Positions 1 through 8,379 of a stretch of 64,000 nucleotides of DNA are shown here, in pieces. Within the stretch, counting starts at the first letter, position 1. Every line of letters starts with the position of its first letter. Below the pieces are notes generated by a model. It was not told the DNA's origin. It saw only the letters and a program-made list of their open reading frames with translations, and searched no databases. Source of the stretch: Maricaulis sp048268525 (GTDB lineage Bacteria; Pseudomonadota; Alphaproteobacteria; Caulobacterales; Maricaulaceae); assembly GCF_048268525.1 (NCBI RefSeq), contig NZ_JBLWVH010000001.1:248001-312000 (forward strand). Direction: 5' to 3'. Both the position numbers and the translations under genes were made by a program.

Positions 1-1156
1 CGCGCAGGTCATGGGCCGAATTGAGTGCCCCCATGATCGCCTGGCTGGCGACAAGCGGGTCGATCGGGCGCACCGAGCCTTCGGTAATGCCATCGATCAT
101 CATGCCGGCGAAGCGTCGTGCCATGCGGTTGGAGCGGTCCAGAACATCATCGCGCAATTCATTGGGCAGGGCCTGCAATGCCGTTGTCCGCAGAAGCGGA
201 AACTCGCTGAACAGCTGCACATTCAGCAACGTCGCCATGGAGGAGGATAATTGCTGCCAGTGATCACCACCCGCCTTGGTCGCGGCTCGCTGGACCAGCG
301 AAACCCGTCCATAGGAGCGTCGGAAACACTCCAGAACCAGCTCGTCCTTGGCTTCGAGGTGATGGTAGAAACTGCCCTTGGTGACGTTGAGTTCCGAGGC
401 GATCTGCTCGACCGAAGCACCCCGATAGCCGCGTTCATTGATCAGGAAGGTCGCGGCGCGGGCGAAATTGCCGGGCATGCCCTCAATGCCGACCTTCAAT
501 TCCGACTCGTCGATCGGAAGGAGGGCCGGTGTCCAGCCAGCGCCATCCATGGCGATGCCGTGTTCGAAAATCTCGATCATCCGGTGAATTACGCGTTCAT
601 AATCGCCGGTCGAGTACTGCGACAGCCAGGCCGGCAGCCAGAACATGTTCTGGACCAGGACGTGGGCACGAATGGTGCCGAGGATCTTTTCCTCGGCATT
701 CTTCGGCGCATCGAAGAAAGTGCGAAGTTTGCGGAAGACCTGGACATAGCGCGTGGTGAGTTCGCTGCCGAAGGGCTCGTTCAGGGCGCGAATGTCCGAG
801 ATCACGGCGATCGGGCGTTCGACCTCGGCATTGATGCGCGCCTGCAGATCGAAATTCAGCCGGATATAGCGTTCGACACGCGCTCTCGGATTTGCTTCGG
901 ACGCGGCGTTGGCGACCATGTCCTCGATCCGCTCGAGTGCGCGCTCGAGCACGGCGGCGGCCAGCAATTCCTTGCGTTTGAAGTAGTAGGTGATGCTGGT
1001 GGTGTTCAGGTCAACCAGCTGGGCGACGTCGACGAAGGTCATGCCGCGCACACCATGGCGGTTGATCAGTGTGGCGGCGGCGTCGAGGATGAGCTCGCGC
1101 TTTTGATGGAAGCGGCGGGTCTTCGCCGTGTCCGTGGATTTCGGAGTCGCATTCAT
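1..1156 (-). CDS. TetR-family regulator with two TetR units (3' end outside window)
   Basis: The frame is open from ATG at 1156 to the window edge, giving at least 385 residues. The N-terminus has a TetR helix-turn-helix (about residues 17-65: RELILDAAATLINRHGVRGMT, then TSITYYFKRKELL). A second complete TetR-type HTH follows around residues 230-275 (FARAATFLINERGYRGASVEQIA, then VTKGSFYHHLEAKDEL). Each HTH is followed by a helical region fitting a TetR ligand-binding domain, so this is a tandem protein about twice the usual 190-220 residues. It is divergent from the acyl-CoA catabolism genes starting at 1420 and probably controls them, sensing an acyl-CoA or similar ligand (inference). The missing C-terminus should be short if the second unit has normal length. 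Confidence 0.88.
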   Translation of the reverse strand, partial: MNATPKSTDTAKTRRFHQKRELILDAAATLINRHGVRGMTFVDVAQLVDLNTTSITYYFKRKELLAAAVLERALERIEDMVANAASEANPRARVERYIRLNFDLQARINAEVERPIAVISDIRALNEPFGSELTTRYVQVFRKLRTFFDAPKNAEEKILGTIRAHVLVQNMFWLPAWLSQYSTGDYERVIHRMIEIFEHGIAMDGAGWTPALLPIDESELKVGIEGMPGNFARAATFLINERGYRGASVEQIASELNVTKGSFYHHLEAKDELVLECFRRSYGRVSLVQRAATKAGGDHWQQLSSSMATLLNVQLFSEFPLLRTTALQALPNELRDDVLDRSNRMARRFAGMMIDGITEGSVRPIDPLVASQAIMGALNSAHDLR

Positions 1157-1337
1157 ATCATTCGCTTAGCAGAGTTTGTTTATCTGGTCACGCGGCCCGA
1201 CGTGTCGATTGTGCGAGTCATCCCTCCATTGCGATAGCAAAACCGGTATGGCGCGATCGCCTCTGATGGATTGTAAAAAGATCGTGATATCAGAACGTTT
1301 TCAGGGCTCATATGCGGTGTTGTCGGGGCGCAGTGTA

Positions 1338-1358
1338 ACCATTTACCGAGGAAACGGT
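1338..1358. promoter_or_regulatory. Imperfect palindrome, candidate operator
   Basis: ACC-N-TTT on the left is mirrored by AAA-N-GGT on the right of a 21-base element. Seven of ten symmetric base pairs match. It lies in the 263-base divergent region between the TetR gene and the phosphotransferase gene, about 60 bases before the latter's start, where a TetR-family operator would be expected. Symmetry and position are the only evidence. Confidence 0.3.
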
Positions 1359-1419
1359 ATGTCTTAGTTTGCTGCGGCGCGGGATGGCCGCGCCGAGGGT
1401 TTCTCGACCGGGATGCGCT

Positions 1420-2496
1420 ATGACTGCTTCGATAGGGACTGCTGCGACAGGGGCAGCTGCGGCCGGGGCGTCACCGCCTGAAGAAATTGACCTGCACCGG
1501 CTGGCCGCCTGGCTTGCGACGGAAATCGACGGGTTCACGGGACCGGTCCGCTTGACGAAATTCCCCGGCGGGCAGTCCAATCCGACCTATCGTCTGGACA
1601 CTGCCGACGCGTCTTGTGTGCTGCGTCGCAAACCCTTCGGCCCGCTCCTGCCGTCGGCCCATGCTGTCGATCGCGAATACCGCTTGATCTCCGCCTTGCA
1701 TCCGACCGGATTCCCCGTCGCTCAACCCCGTGCCCTGTGCACCGATGACAGCGTGATTGGCTCGATGTTCTACGTCATGGAACTGGTCGACGGTCGTTCG
1801 CTGGCAGATGGCAGTCTGCCGGGTGAGATGCCGGAAAACCGGTCCGCCATGTATCGGGAGCTGACCACAACATTGGCCAGGCTCCACAATGTTGATCACG
1901 TCGCCGCCGGACTGGGTGATTTTGGACGGCCGGGCAATTACTTCGAGCGGCAGGTCGCCCGCTGGACCCGGCAATACCGGGCGTCCCAGACCGACGATCT
2001 TGCCGAGGTCGAGAGGTTGATTGAATTCCTGCCCCGGACAATTCCGGAACAGGCCCGAACCTCGATCATTCATGGCGACTATCGCATCGACAACGCGCTG
2101 TTCGAGCCCGGCGGGACCCGCATCAAGGCCGTTCTGGACTGGGAGCTCTCCACACTTGGCGATCCGCTCGCCGACTTCACCTATTACGCCATGCAGTGGG
2201 CGATGCCGTGGGAGGACGGGGGTGCCGGTCTGGAAGGCGTCGATTTCGCAGCAACCGGTATTCCAAGGCTGGATCAGACCGTGGACCTGTATTGCTCCCT
2301 GACCGGGCGTGACGGTGTCCCGGCGCTGGACTGGTATTTTGCCTACAACCTGTTCCGGCTGGTCGGGATTGTTCAGGGTATCAAGAAACGGATCCTGGAC
2401 GGCAATGCGTCCAGTGACAAAGCAGAAGCGACCGTGGCGCGCCTGGTTCCGCTGGCTAAGCGGGCTTGGCACTTTGCCCGGCAGGCGGGCGCCTGA
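1420..2496 (+). CDS. APH/ACAD10-like phosphotransferase family protein
   Basis: A 358-residue aminoglycoside-phosphotransferase-fold protein. It has a nucleotide-binding N-lobe (LTKFPGGQSNPTYRL, about residues 45-60), the catalytic-loop motif HGDYRIDN near residues 219-226 and the metal-binding segment AVLDWELSTLGDPLAD. These features match the kinase-like family linked to acyl-CoA dehydrogenases (ACAD10-like), thought to phosphorylate hydroxylated acyl substrates, rather than antibiotic-resistance enzymes. It heads a same-strand run with an SDR, a thioesterase and a beta-oxidation enzyme, which supports a catabolic role. The frame extends upstream to a TTG at 1369 and an ATG at 1384; ATG 1420 was chosen because family similarity begins shortly after it, so the start is uncertain. 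The true substrate cannot be told. Confidence 0.85.
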   Translation: MTASIGTAATGAAAAGASPPEEIDLHRLAAWLATEIDGFTGPVRLTKFPGGQSNPTYRLDTADASCVLRRKPFGPLLPSAHAVDREYRLISALHPTGFPVAQPRALCTDDSVIGSMFYVMELVDGRSLADGSLPGEMPENRSAMYRELTTTLARLHNVDHVAAGLGDFGRPGNYFERQVARWTRQYRASQTDDLAEVERLIEFLPRTIPEQARTSIIHGDYRIDNALFEPGGTRIKAVLDWELSTLGDPLADFTYYAMQWAMPWEDGGAGLEGVDFAATGIPRLDQTVDLYCSLTGRDGVPALDWYFAYNLFRLVGIVQGIKKRILDGNASSDKAEATVARLVPLAKRAWHFARQAGA

Positions 2497-2540
2497 GGCC
2501 GGACGGTCAGGTGCTTGCGGATTCAATCGGGAGGGGCGCG

Positions 2541-3371
2541 ATGTCCATGTTCAGTCTGGCGGGAAAGTCCGCCATCATTACCGGTGCGGCCTCCGGGATC
2601 GGTCGCGCATCGGCCATCCTTTTTGCGCAGGCCGGTGCCAGCGTCCTGGTCTGCGATCGTGCGGCAGCGGTTGAGGAGACCGCCGAGGCGATCCGGGCTG
2701 CCGGCGGGACGGCGAGCGCGATGGAGATGGATGCCGGCTCGGGCGCGGATGTCAGCGCAGCAGTCGCCGAGGCAGTCGCAAGGTTTGGTCGACTCGATAT
2801 CGCCTACGCCAATGCCGGTATCACCGGCGGCCTGCCCGAATTCTTCGAAACTACCGAAGAGACCTGGGCCGATGTGCTCCGGGTCAATCTCATCGGACCC
2901 TTCCTCCTCATCAAGCATGCTGCACCCGAGATCATGAAGGCCGGGGGCGGGTCGATCGTCTGTACGGCGTCGGTCGCCGGATTGCGCCATGGCGCCGGTC
3001 CGGTTGCCTATTCGGCGTCCAAGGCCGGGGTCATCAACCTGGTCCAGCACGCCTGTCAGAGCCTGATCGGGACCAATGTCCGCGTCAACGCGATCTGCCC
3101 CGGATTGACCGAAACAGGCATGACCAAGCCTCTCTACGATCAGGTTCGGGCTGCCGGCCGGGAAGACCGGATCGGTCAGCTCAATCCGCTGCAACGAGGC
3201 GGCGAGCCTGAAGAGATTGCCGCCATGGCGCTGTTTCTCGCATCGCCGGCATCCAGCTATGTCAATGGACAGGCCATCCCGGTTGATGGCGGATTGTCGA
3301 CATCACACCCGGTGTCGCCCGCGACACAGAAGGCGTCAAAGATGGCGCTGGATTCTTTGAAGGACGACTGA
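2541..3371 (+). CDS. Short-chain dehydrogenase/reductase (SDR)
   Basis: A 276-residue classical SDR. It has the Rossmann dinucleotide motif TGAASGIG near residues 14-21, the structural NAG motif (ANAGITGG) near 90, the catalytic Ser in the TASVAG segment, and the YSASK catalytic Tyr/Lys pair. It ends with the usual PVDGG region plus an extra tail of about 25 residues. The ATG at 2541 is preceded by GGGAGGGG. The stop overlaps the next start as ATGA at 3371, so it is probably translationally coupled to the thioesterase. An NAD(P)-dependent oxidation of a hydroxyacyl or alcohol intermediate is likely from the neighbours, but SDR substrates cannot be read from sequence. Confidence 0.9.
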   Translation: MSMFSLAGKSAIITGAASGIGRASAILFAQAGASVLVCDRAAAVEETAEAIRAAGGTASAMEMDAGSGADVSAAVAEAVARFGRLDIAYANAGITGGLPEFFETTEETWADVLRVNLIGPFLLIKHAAPEIMKAGGGSIVCTASVAGLRHGAGPVAYSASKAGVINLVQHACQSLIGTNVRVNAICPGLTETGMTKPLYDQVRAAGREDRIGQLNPLQRGGEPEEIAAMALFLASPASSYVNGQAIPVDGGLSTSHPVSPATQKASKMALDSLKDD

Positions 3372-4147
3372 TGTCGCTACCGCAGATACTGGCCGCCGCT
3401 GAAGCCACACAGTCATCCCTGACTGTGGATATTCCCGACACCTGGATGCAGGGACGCACGGCCTATGGAGGGCTGACTGCGGCCCTTGCCCTTGAAGCGG
3501 CCATGCGGTCACAGCCGGATCTGCCGCCCCTGCGCTCGGCGCAGATTGCATTTGTCGGGCCGCTGGCCGGTACAATCACGGTCAGGACCGAGCTCCTGCG
3601 TCGTGGCCGGACCGCCGCCTTCATCGAAGCCAATGTTTTCGCCGACGGGAAATTGGGCCTGAAGGCGTTGTTTGTGTTCATGGTCGGGCTTGAATCCAGC
3701 ATCGATCATGCCGAGGCTTCGCGGCCGGACGTTCCGGATTTCGCCGATGCGGCTCCCGCCATGGCGAACCCGGATCCGAAATTCTTCACCTGCAATCTGG
3801 AGTACCGACACGCGCTCCCGCTGGAAGAGCGCCACAGGCCGGACTTCATGCGCTGGGTTCGACTGAAGGATCGCGATGGCCTGCACCCGATGGTCGAGTT
3901 GATGGTCATTGGAGATGCCTTGCCGCCGGCTGCCATGGCGCTGTTCTCCAAGCCGGGACCGATCAGCTCGATGACCTGGCAGATCAATCTGCTGATGGCG
4001 GAGCCCGTCACCACGGACGGCTGGTGGCTCAATCGGTCGACCGCCGACCTGGTCCGTCATGGCTCGTCCAGCCAGGCCATGCAGCACTGGAACGCCGATC
4101 GCGAACCGGTCATCACCGGTATGCAGAGCGTGGCGATTTTCGTCTGA
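3371..4147 (+). CDS. Acyl-CoA thioesterase-like double-hotdog protein
   Basis: 258 residues. The N-terminal half carries a hotdog-like signature (WMQGRTAYGGLTAALALEAA, about residues 25-45) followed by beta-strand segments ending in KALFVFMVG. A second, similar half follows (SSMTWQINLLM, then GWWLNRSTADLVRHGSSSQAMQHWNADREPVITGMQSVAIF). This fits TesB-like or thioesterase-superfamily proteins that hydrolyse acyl-CoA to free acid and CoA. The start overlaps the SDR stop. It sits between the SDR and a bifunctional hydratase/dehydrogenase, consistent with a role in releasing CoA or removing dead-end acyl-CoAs. Chain-length preference is unknown. Confidence 0.82.
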   Translation: MSLPQILAAAEATQSSLTVDIPDTWMQGRTAYGGLTAALALEAAMRSQPDLPPLRSAQIAFVGPLAGTITVRTELLRRGRTAAFIEANVFADGKLGLKALFVFMVGLESSIDHAEASRPDVPDFADAAPAMANPDPKFFTCNLEYRHALPLEERHRPDFMRWVRLKDRDGLHPMVELMVIGDALPPAAMALFSKPGPISSMTWQINLLMAEPVTTDGWWLNRSTADLVRHGSSSQAMQHWNADREPVITGMQSVAIFV

Positions 4148-4351
4148 TCGCCCTGTCGGTTTCGCCCATTTCAACCGCTCCCTTTCCCTGAATCCTGCTA
4201 TGGGTTTGCCAGTGATTTGGCTAAAGATGTGGATGCTTGCGGCGCTGATCGAATACAGGGTATGAAATGCGGCCGGGCCGCTTCCGGTCGGTCGAGTGTA
4301 TCAAGTGGCAGCGTCAATCGCCCGCAAAGGGTCGAGAAACAGGAGATGGGG

Positions 4352-6391
4352 ATGTCGGTAATTACAACGCGCAAGGACGGTGATGTCCTGGTCGTCACGT
4401 CCAACAACCCGCCGGTCAACGCGCTGGGTCAGGCTGTCCGCAAGGGTCTTGTCGATGCCATGGCCGAGGCAGCGGTCGACGACGCGGTCAAGGCAGTCGT
4501 TATCAATTGCGAAGGGCGGACCTTCTTCGCCGGGGCCGACATCACCGAATTCGGCAAGCCGCCGGTCGGCCCGTCCCTGCCGGAAGTGATCGACACGATC
4601 GAGGCGAGCGCCAAACCGGTTGTTGCGGCCATTCATGGAACCGCCCTCGGTGGCGGTCTGGAGGTCGCACTGGGTTGCCACTACCGGATTGCCGTCGCCT
4701 CCGCGAAGCTGGGTCTGCCGGAGGTCAAGCTGGGATTGTTGCCGGGGGCTGGCGGCACCCAGCGCCTGCCGCGTGTGGTCGGCGTCGAAGCGGCGCTGCC
4801 CATGATCGTCAAGGGCGATCCGATCCCGGCCGCCGCCGCCGAGCGGATCGGCCTGGTCGACAAGCTGGTCGCCGATGATCAGCTCGCCGAGAGCGGGATC
4901 GCCTTCGCGCGCAGTGTGTGTGCCGCCGCATCCCACCCGGTCTCAAGCGCTCGTACGGACAGGCTCGACACGACATTGAGCGATGAATTCTTCAACAACT
5001 TCCGCAAGACCGAGTTGCGACGATTGAAGGGATTTGAAGCGCCGGAGGCCTGTATCGAGGCTGTCCGCGCTGCTCTTGAACTGCCATTCGCCGACGGTGT
5101 GAAGAAAGAGCGTGAGCTGTTCGGCAAGCTGGTCTCCGGCACCCAGTCACGCGCCTTGCGTCATGTCTTCTTCGCCGAGCGGGCTGCCAGCAAGATAGAC
5201 GATATCCCGGCGGACACACCGGTCCTGCCCATCGCCAGGGTCGGCATTCTCGGCGCCGGTACGATGGGCGGTGGCATCGCCATGAATTTCCTGACCGCCG
5301 GTATCGAGGTCACCATTCTGGAAAGGGAGCAGGAACCGCTGGACCGCGGTGTCGCGATCATCCGCAAGAATTACGAACGCTCGGCATCGCGCGGCAAGTT
5401 CACTGCCGAGCAGGTGGAGCAGTGCATGGGGCGGCTGACACCGACCCTCGACATGAAAGGCCTCGCTGATTGCGACCTGGTGATCGAAGCCGTGTTCGAG
5501 AACATGGACGTCAAGAAGGAGGTCTTCTCCAAGCTCGACGCCATCGTCAAACAGGGCGCGATCCTGGCCTCCAACACATCCTATCTCAATGTCGACGAGA
5601 TGGCGGCCATGACCCAGCGGCCGGAAGCCGTGCTCGGGCTGCACTTCTTCTCGCCGGCCAATGTGATGCGCCTGCTGGAGGTGGTCCGCGCCGAGAAGAC
5701 ATCACCGACCGTGCTCAAGACGGCGATGGCACTGGCCAAGAAGGTCGGCAAGGTTGCTGTGGTGTCCGGTGTCTGTCACGGCTTCATCGGCAACCGTATG
5801 CTGTCGCCACGCCAGCAAGCCGCCAACGCCATGTTGATGCAGGGCATTACGCCTTGGGCGGTTGACGACGCGCTGACGGATTTCGGCATGCCGATGGGCC
5901 CGTTCCAGATGGCGGACCTGGCCGGTCTGGATCTGGGCTGGAACAAGGAGGCTTCGAAGGGCGAAACCATTCGCGACGTTCTGTGCGAGCGGGACCGTCG
6001 CGGCCAGAAAAATGGCAAGGGCTTCTACGATTACGACGAGAACCGCCGCCGCACCCCGTCAGCTGAGGTTGAAGAGGTGATTGCCGCCTTCGTCGCCCGG
6101 TCCGGGCAGGCGCCGCAATCATTCTCACCCGAAGAAATTCGCAATCGCCTGCTCTTCCCGATGATCAATGAGGGGGCGAAAATCCTCGACGAAGGCATGG
6201 CGCAGCGAGCGTCGGACATCGATACCGTCTGGATCAATGGCTATGGCTGGCCGGCCTATACGGGAGGTCCGATGTTCTGGGCCGACACGATCGGACTTGA
6301 TATTGTTGTCGCGGGCCTGAAGTCCTTCGGGCACGAGGTGTCACCCTATCTCGCCGGCAAGGCAGCAAACGGTGAACGTTTCAACGGCTAG
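4352..6391 (+). CDS. Bifunctional enoyl-CoA hydratase / 3-hydroxyacyl-CoA dehydrogenase
   Basis: 679 residues. An N-terminal crotonase domain (about residues 1-190) has the oxyanion-hole motifs FFAGADITEF and HGTALGGGLEVALGCHYR. A 3-hydroxyacyl-CoA dehydrogenase NAD-binding domain starts near residue 300 with VGILGAGTMGGGIA and contains SNTSYL and LGLHFFSPANVMRLLEVV. Two C-terminal HAD domains follow, with GFIGNRM and GFYDYDENR. The layout is that of peroxisomal-type or FadB/FadJ-like multifunctional enzymes catalysing two beta-oxidation steps. ATG 4352 was preferred over 4346 because AGGAG at 4341-4345 is well spaced for it. About 200 bases separate it from the thioesterase, so it may have its own promoter. 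Confidence 0.93.
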   Translation: MSVITTRKDGDVLVVTSNNPPVNALGQAVRKGLVDAMAEAAVDDAVKAVVINCEGRTFFAGADITEFGKPPVGPSLPEVIDTIEASAKPVVAAIHGTALGGGLEVALGCHYRIAVASAKLGLPEVKLGLLPGAGGTQRLPRVVGVEAALPMIVKGDPIPAAAAERIGLVDKLVADDQLAESGIAFARSVCAAASHPVSSARTDRLDTTLSDEFFNNFRKTELRRLKGFEAPEACIEAVRAALELPFADGVKKERELFGKLVSGTQSRALRHVFFAERAASKIDDIPADTPVLPIARVGILGAGTMGGGIAMNFLTAGIEVTILEREQEPLDRGVAIIRKNYERSASRGKFTAEQVEQCMGRLTPTLDMKGLADCDLVIEAVFENMDVKKEVFSKLDAIVKQGAILASNTSYLNVDEMAAMTQRPEAVLGLHFFSPANVMRLLEVVRAEKTSPTVLKTAMALAKKVGKVAVVSGVCHGFIGNRMLSPRQQAANAMLMQGITPWAVDDALTDFGMPMGPFQMADLAGLDLGWNKEASKGETIRDVLCERDRRGQKNGKGFYDYDENRRRTPSAEVEEVIAAFVARSGQAPQSFSPEEIRNRLLFPMINEGAKILDEGMAQRASDIDTVWINGYGWPAYTGGPMFWADTIGLDIVVAGLKSFGHEVSPYLAGKAANGERFNG

Positions 6392-6394
6392 GGA

Positions 6395-7570
6395 TCATTT
6401 CATCCCGGACCCGCGCCAGCCCTTCTTGCGCAGCTCGGTCTTCACGTCTTCGGTGTGTTCGCCGAGGCCCGGGGATCGGGTCGTTGCCCCCGTTTCGCTG
6501 CCCGACATGTGAATCGGTGAGCGGATTCCCGGAATGCCATCCGAGGTGATCTCGAGCCCGCGATGTTGGACTTGTGGATCGCGAAACGCCTCGGCGACCG
6601 AGTTGATGGGGCCGCCAGGTACCCCGTTATCTTCCAGCAGCGCCAGGGCATCGGAGCGGGGCATGGCCGCCAGCCTGTCGGCCATCAGCGCGGCGAGGGT
6701 CGCGCGGTTGCCGACGCGTTGGGCATTGGTCCGATTGGCGGCCAGTACGTCATCGCCGAGAGCGAGCGCCCTGGCCAGGCGCTCGAACTGACTGTCATTG
6801 CCACAGGCAATGATGATGTGGCCGTCCGCGCAGCTGAACTCCTGGTAGGGCACGATTGAAGGGTGGGCATTGCCGATCCGGCGCGGCGAATCTCCCGTGG
6901 CGAGGTAGTTCATCGCCTGGTTGCCGAGGACCCCGATCATTGAGTCCAGCAGAGCCATATCAATGTACTGGCCCTTGCCGGTCCGTTCTCGCTGGGCGAG
7001 GGCGGCCTGGATCGCGATGGTGGCGTAAAGTCCGGTGAAGACGTCCGCAAAGGCGACGCCCAGTCTCTGCGGTGACCCGTCGGCCTCGCCGGTCAGGTCC
7101 ATCACGCCGCTCATCGCCTGGATGGCGAGGTCATAGCCGGCTCGGCTGGCGTAGGGACCGGTTTGGCCAAAGCCGGTCACTGAACAGTAGACGAGACGCG
7201 GGTGGTCGCCGGCGAGACTGGCATGATCCAGACCATATTTGGCCAGCCCGCCAACCTTGAAATTCTCGATGACGACATCGGCATCGGCGATCAGGGCGCG
7301 GACGAAATCGAGATCGTCCGGCCTGCGAAAATCTGCTGTTACGGACCGCTTGCCGCGATTGCAGGCATGGAAATAGGCGGCGGATCGCCCGCTCTCATGG
7401 TCAATCCAGGGCGGTCCCCAGGTCCGGGTGTCATCGCCGGCAGGGCTTTCCACCTTGACCACATCGGCGCCGAGATCGGCCAGGGTCTGCCCGACCCAGG
7501 GGCCGGCCAGGATGCGCGCCAGCTCGACGACCTTGAGGCCGGAGAGGGCGCGGTCTGCCGCCTCCTTCAT
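6395..7570 (-). CDS. CaiB/BaiF family CoA-transferase
   Basis: 391 residues of a class III (CaiB/BaiF, formyl-CoA transferase-like) CoA-transferase. It has the N-terminal segment LSGLKVVELARILAGPWVGQTLADLGADVVKVE, then RGKRSVTADF, DVVIENFKVGGLAKYGLD and GFGQTGPYASRAGYDLAIQAMSG. The nucleophilic Asp lies in GQYIDMALLDSMIG. These enzymes move CoA between carboxylic acids and acyl-CoAs. ATG 7570 overlaps the MarR stop (ATGA), so the two are one transcription unit. It converges on the bifunctional enzyme with only three bases between the stop codons. It probably activates an acid for the pathway encoded opposite. Donor and acceptor are unknown. Confidence 0.92.
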   Translation of the reverse strand: MKEAADRALSGLKVVELARILAGPWVGQTLADLGADVVKVESPAGDDTRTWGPPWIDHESGRSAAYFHACNRGKRSVTADFRRPDDLDFVRALIADADVVIENFKVGGLAKYGLDHASLAGDHPRLVYCSVTGFGQTGPYASRAGYDLAIQAMSGVMDLTGEADGSPQRLGVAFADVFTGLYATIAIQAALAQRERTGKGQYIDMALLDSMIGVLGNQAMNYLATGDSPRRIGNAHPSIVPYQEFSCADGHIIIACGNDSQFERLARALALGDDVLAANRTNAQRVGNRATLAALMADRLAAMPRSDALALLEDNGVPGGPINSVAEAFRDPQVQHRGLEITSDGIPGIRSPIHMSGSETGATTRSPGLGEHTEDVKTELRKKGWRGSGMK

Positions 7571-8037
7571 TGCGTGATTTCGCCGGTATCGAGGAAGGGC
7601 GAGGCGTCGAGGTTCTCGGCGTCCATGAGCTCGGCGATACGCTGCAGCGAGGCAATCAGCATGTTCTGTTCCCAAGGCTGAAGCTCGCGGAAGGATCGCA
7701 GGAAACCGGCCTGAAGCAATTCCGGCGCGGTTTCCCCGGCTGCTATGCCGGTCTCGGTCAGGTGCGCCATCACAACCCGCTTGTCGGTGTCGCTTTTCAC
7801 CCGCTCGACCAGGCCCGCCTGGGTCAGCCGGTCGAGGATGGAGGTGATGGTGGCCTGGCTGAGCGAGACGGCACGAGCAATCGCACTGGGCGACAAATCC
7901 CCTCGCTTGCGAAGTGTGTCGATCACGACCAGCTGCGGCGCGGTCAGCCCGGTCGCTTTGACCAGGCGCTTCGATTGAAGGTCGATCGCGCGCGTAATCC
8001 GTCGGAGGGACACAAGAATTTCGTCGTGATCGCTCAT
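7567..8037 (-). CDS. MarR-family transcriptional regulator
   Basis: 156 residues with the winged-helix layout of MarR. The recognition region is AIARAVSLSQATITSILDRLTQAGLVERVKSDTDKRVVMAHLTETG (about residues 58-105), containing the wing D-x-R motif as DTDKR. Flanking helices form the dimer interface. It is the first gene of a two-gene unit with the CaiB-type CoA-transferase (4-base overlap). It probably autoregulates this unit and may respond to an aromatic or acyl ligand (family-based inference). The divergent intergenic region to the TonB-dependent receptor holds a short inverted repeat at 8111-8123. Confidence 0.9.
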   Translation of the reverse strand: MSDHDEILVSLRRITRAIDLQSKRLVKATGLTAPQLVVIDTLRKRGDLSPSAIARAVSLSQATITSILDRLTQAGLVERVKSDTDKRVVMAHLTETGIAAGETAPELLQAGFLRSFRELQPWEQNMLIASLQRIAELMDAENLDASPFLDTGEITQ

Positions 8038-8379
8038 TCGGCTCGCCTGTCTGAAGTCCTAATTGGATTTACTCGCAGGTTCGCGGAAATCCAACAGGTT
8101 TGAGCCCAGTGATTTTGGAAATCTTGTTCGATGTCAAAGAATCTGTGCCCGACAAACCGGTGAAACAGAATGTCCAAATTCGCTCCAGCTCTGTCACATT
8201 CAAGTAACGGGTGCATATTTACCATTCTAATTCAGCAGCTTGTATGTGAGGTGGCGGGGTGGTCCGGTCCCGAAATGCTTCGCCTAAAAAGTTTCAACTC
8301 AAAGCTATGGTGGCCAGTCCGTACCGAAATCTCTACACACACTTCAAAATGTAACGCCACAAGGGACTGTCACTACGTC
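8038..8379. other. Intergenic region with a short inverted repeat
   Basis: This 342-base divergent region lies between the MarR gene and the TonB-dependent receptor. No convincing gene is seen. GATTT-TGG-AAATC at 8111-8123 is an exact 5-bp inverted repeat about 75 bases upstream of marR, a possible regulator site. The part near 8190-8260 is less GC-rich than its surroundings and probably carries the receptor promoter, but no clear -35/-10 pair could be assigned. Confidence 0.45.

Noticed and set aside
251..1237. 328-residue plus-strand open frame
   Set aside because: It is antisense to the TetR-type gene, whose two HTH motifs are clear; the frame has no family features.
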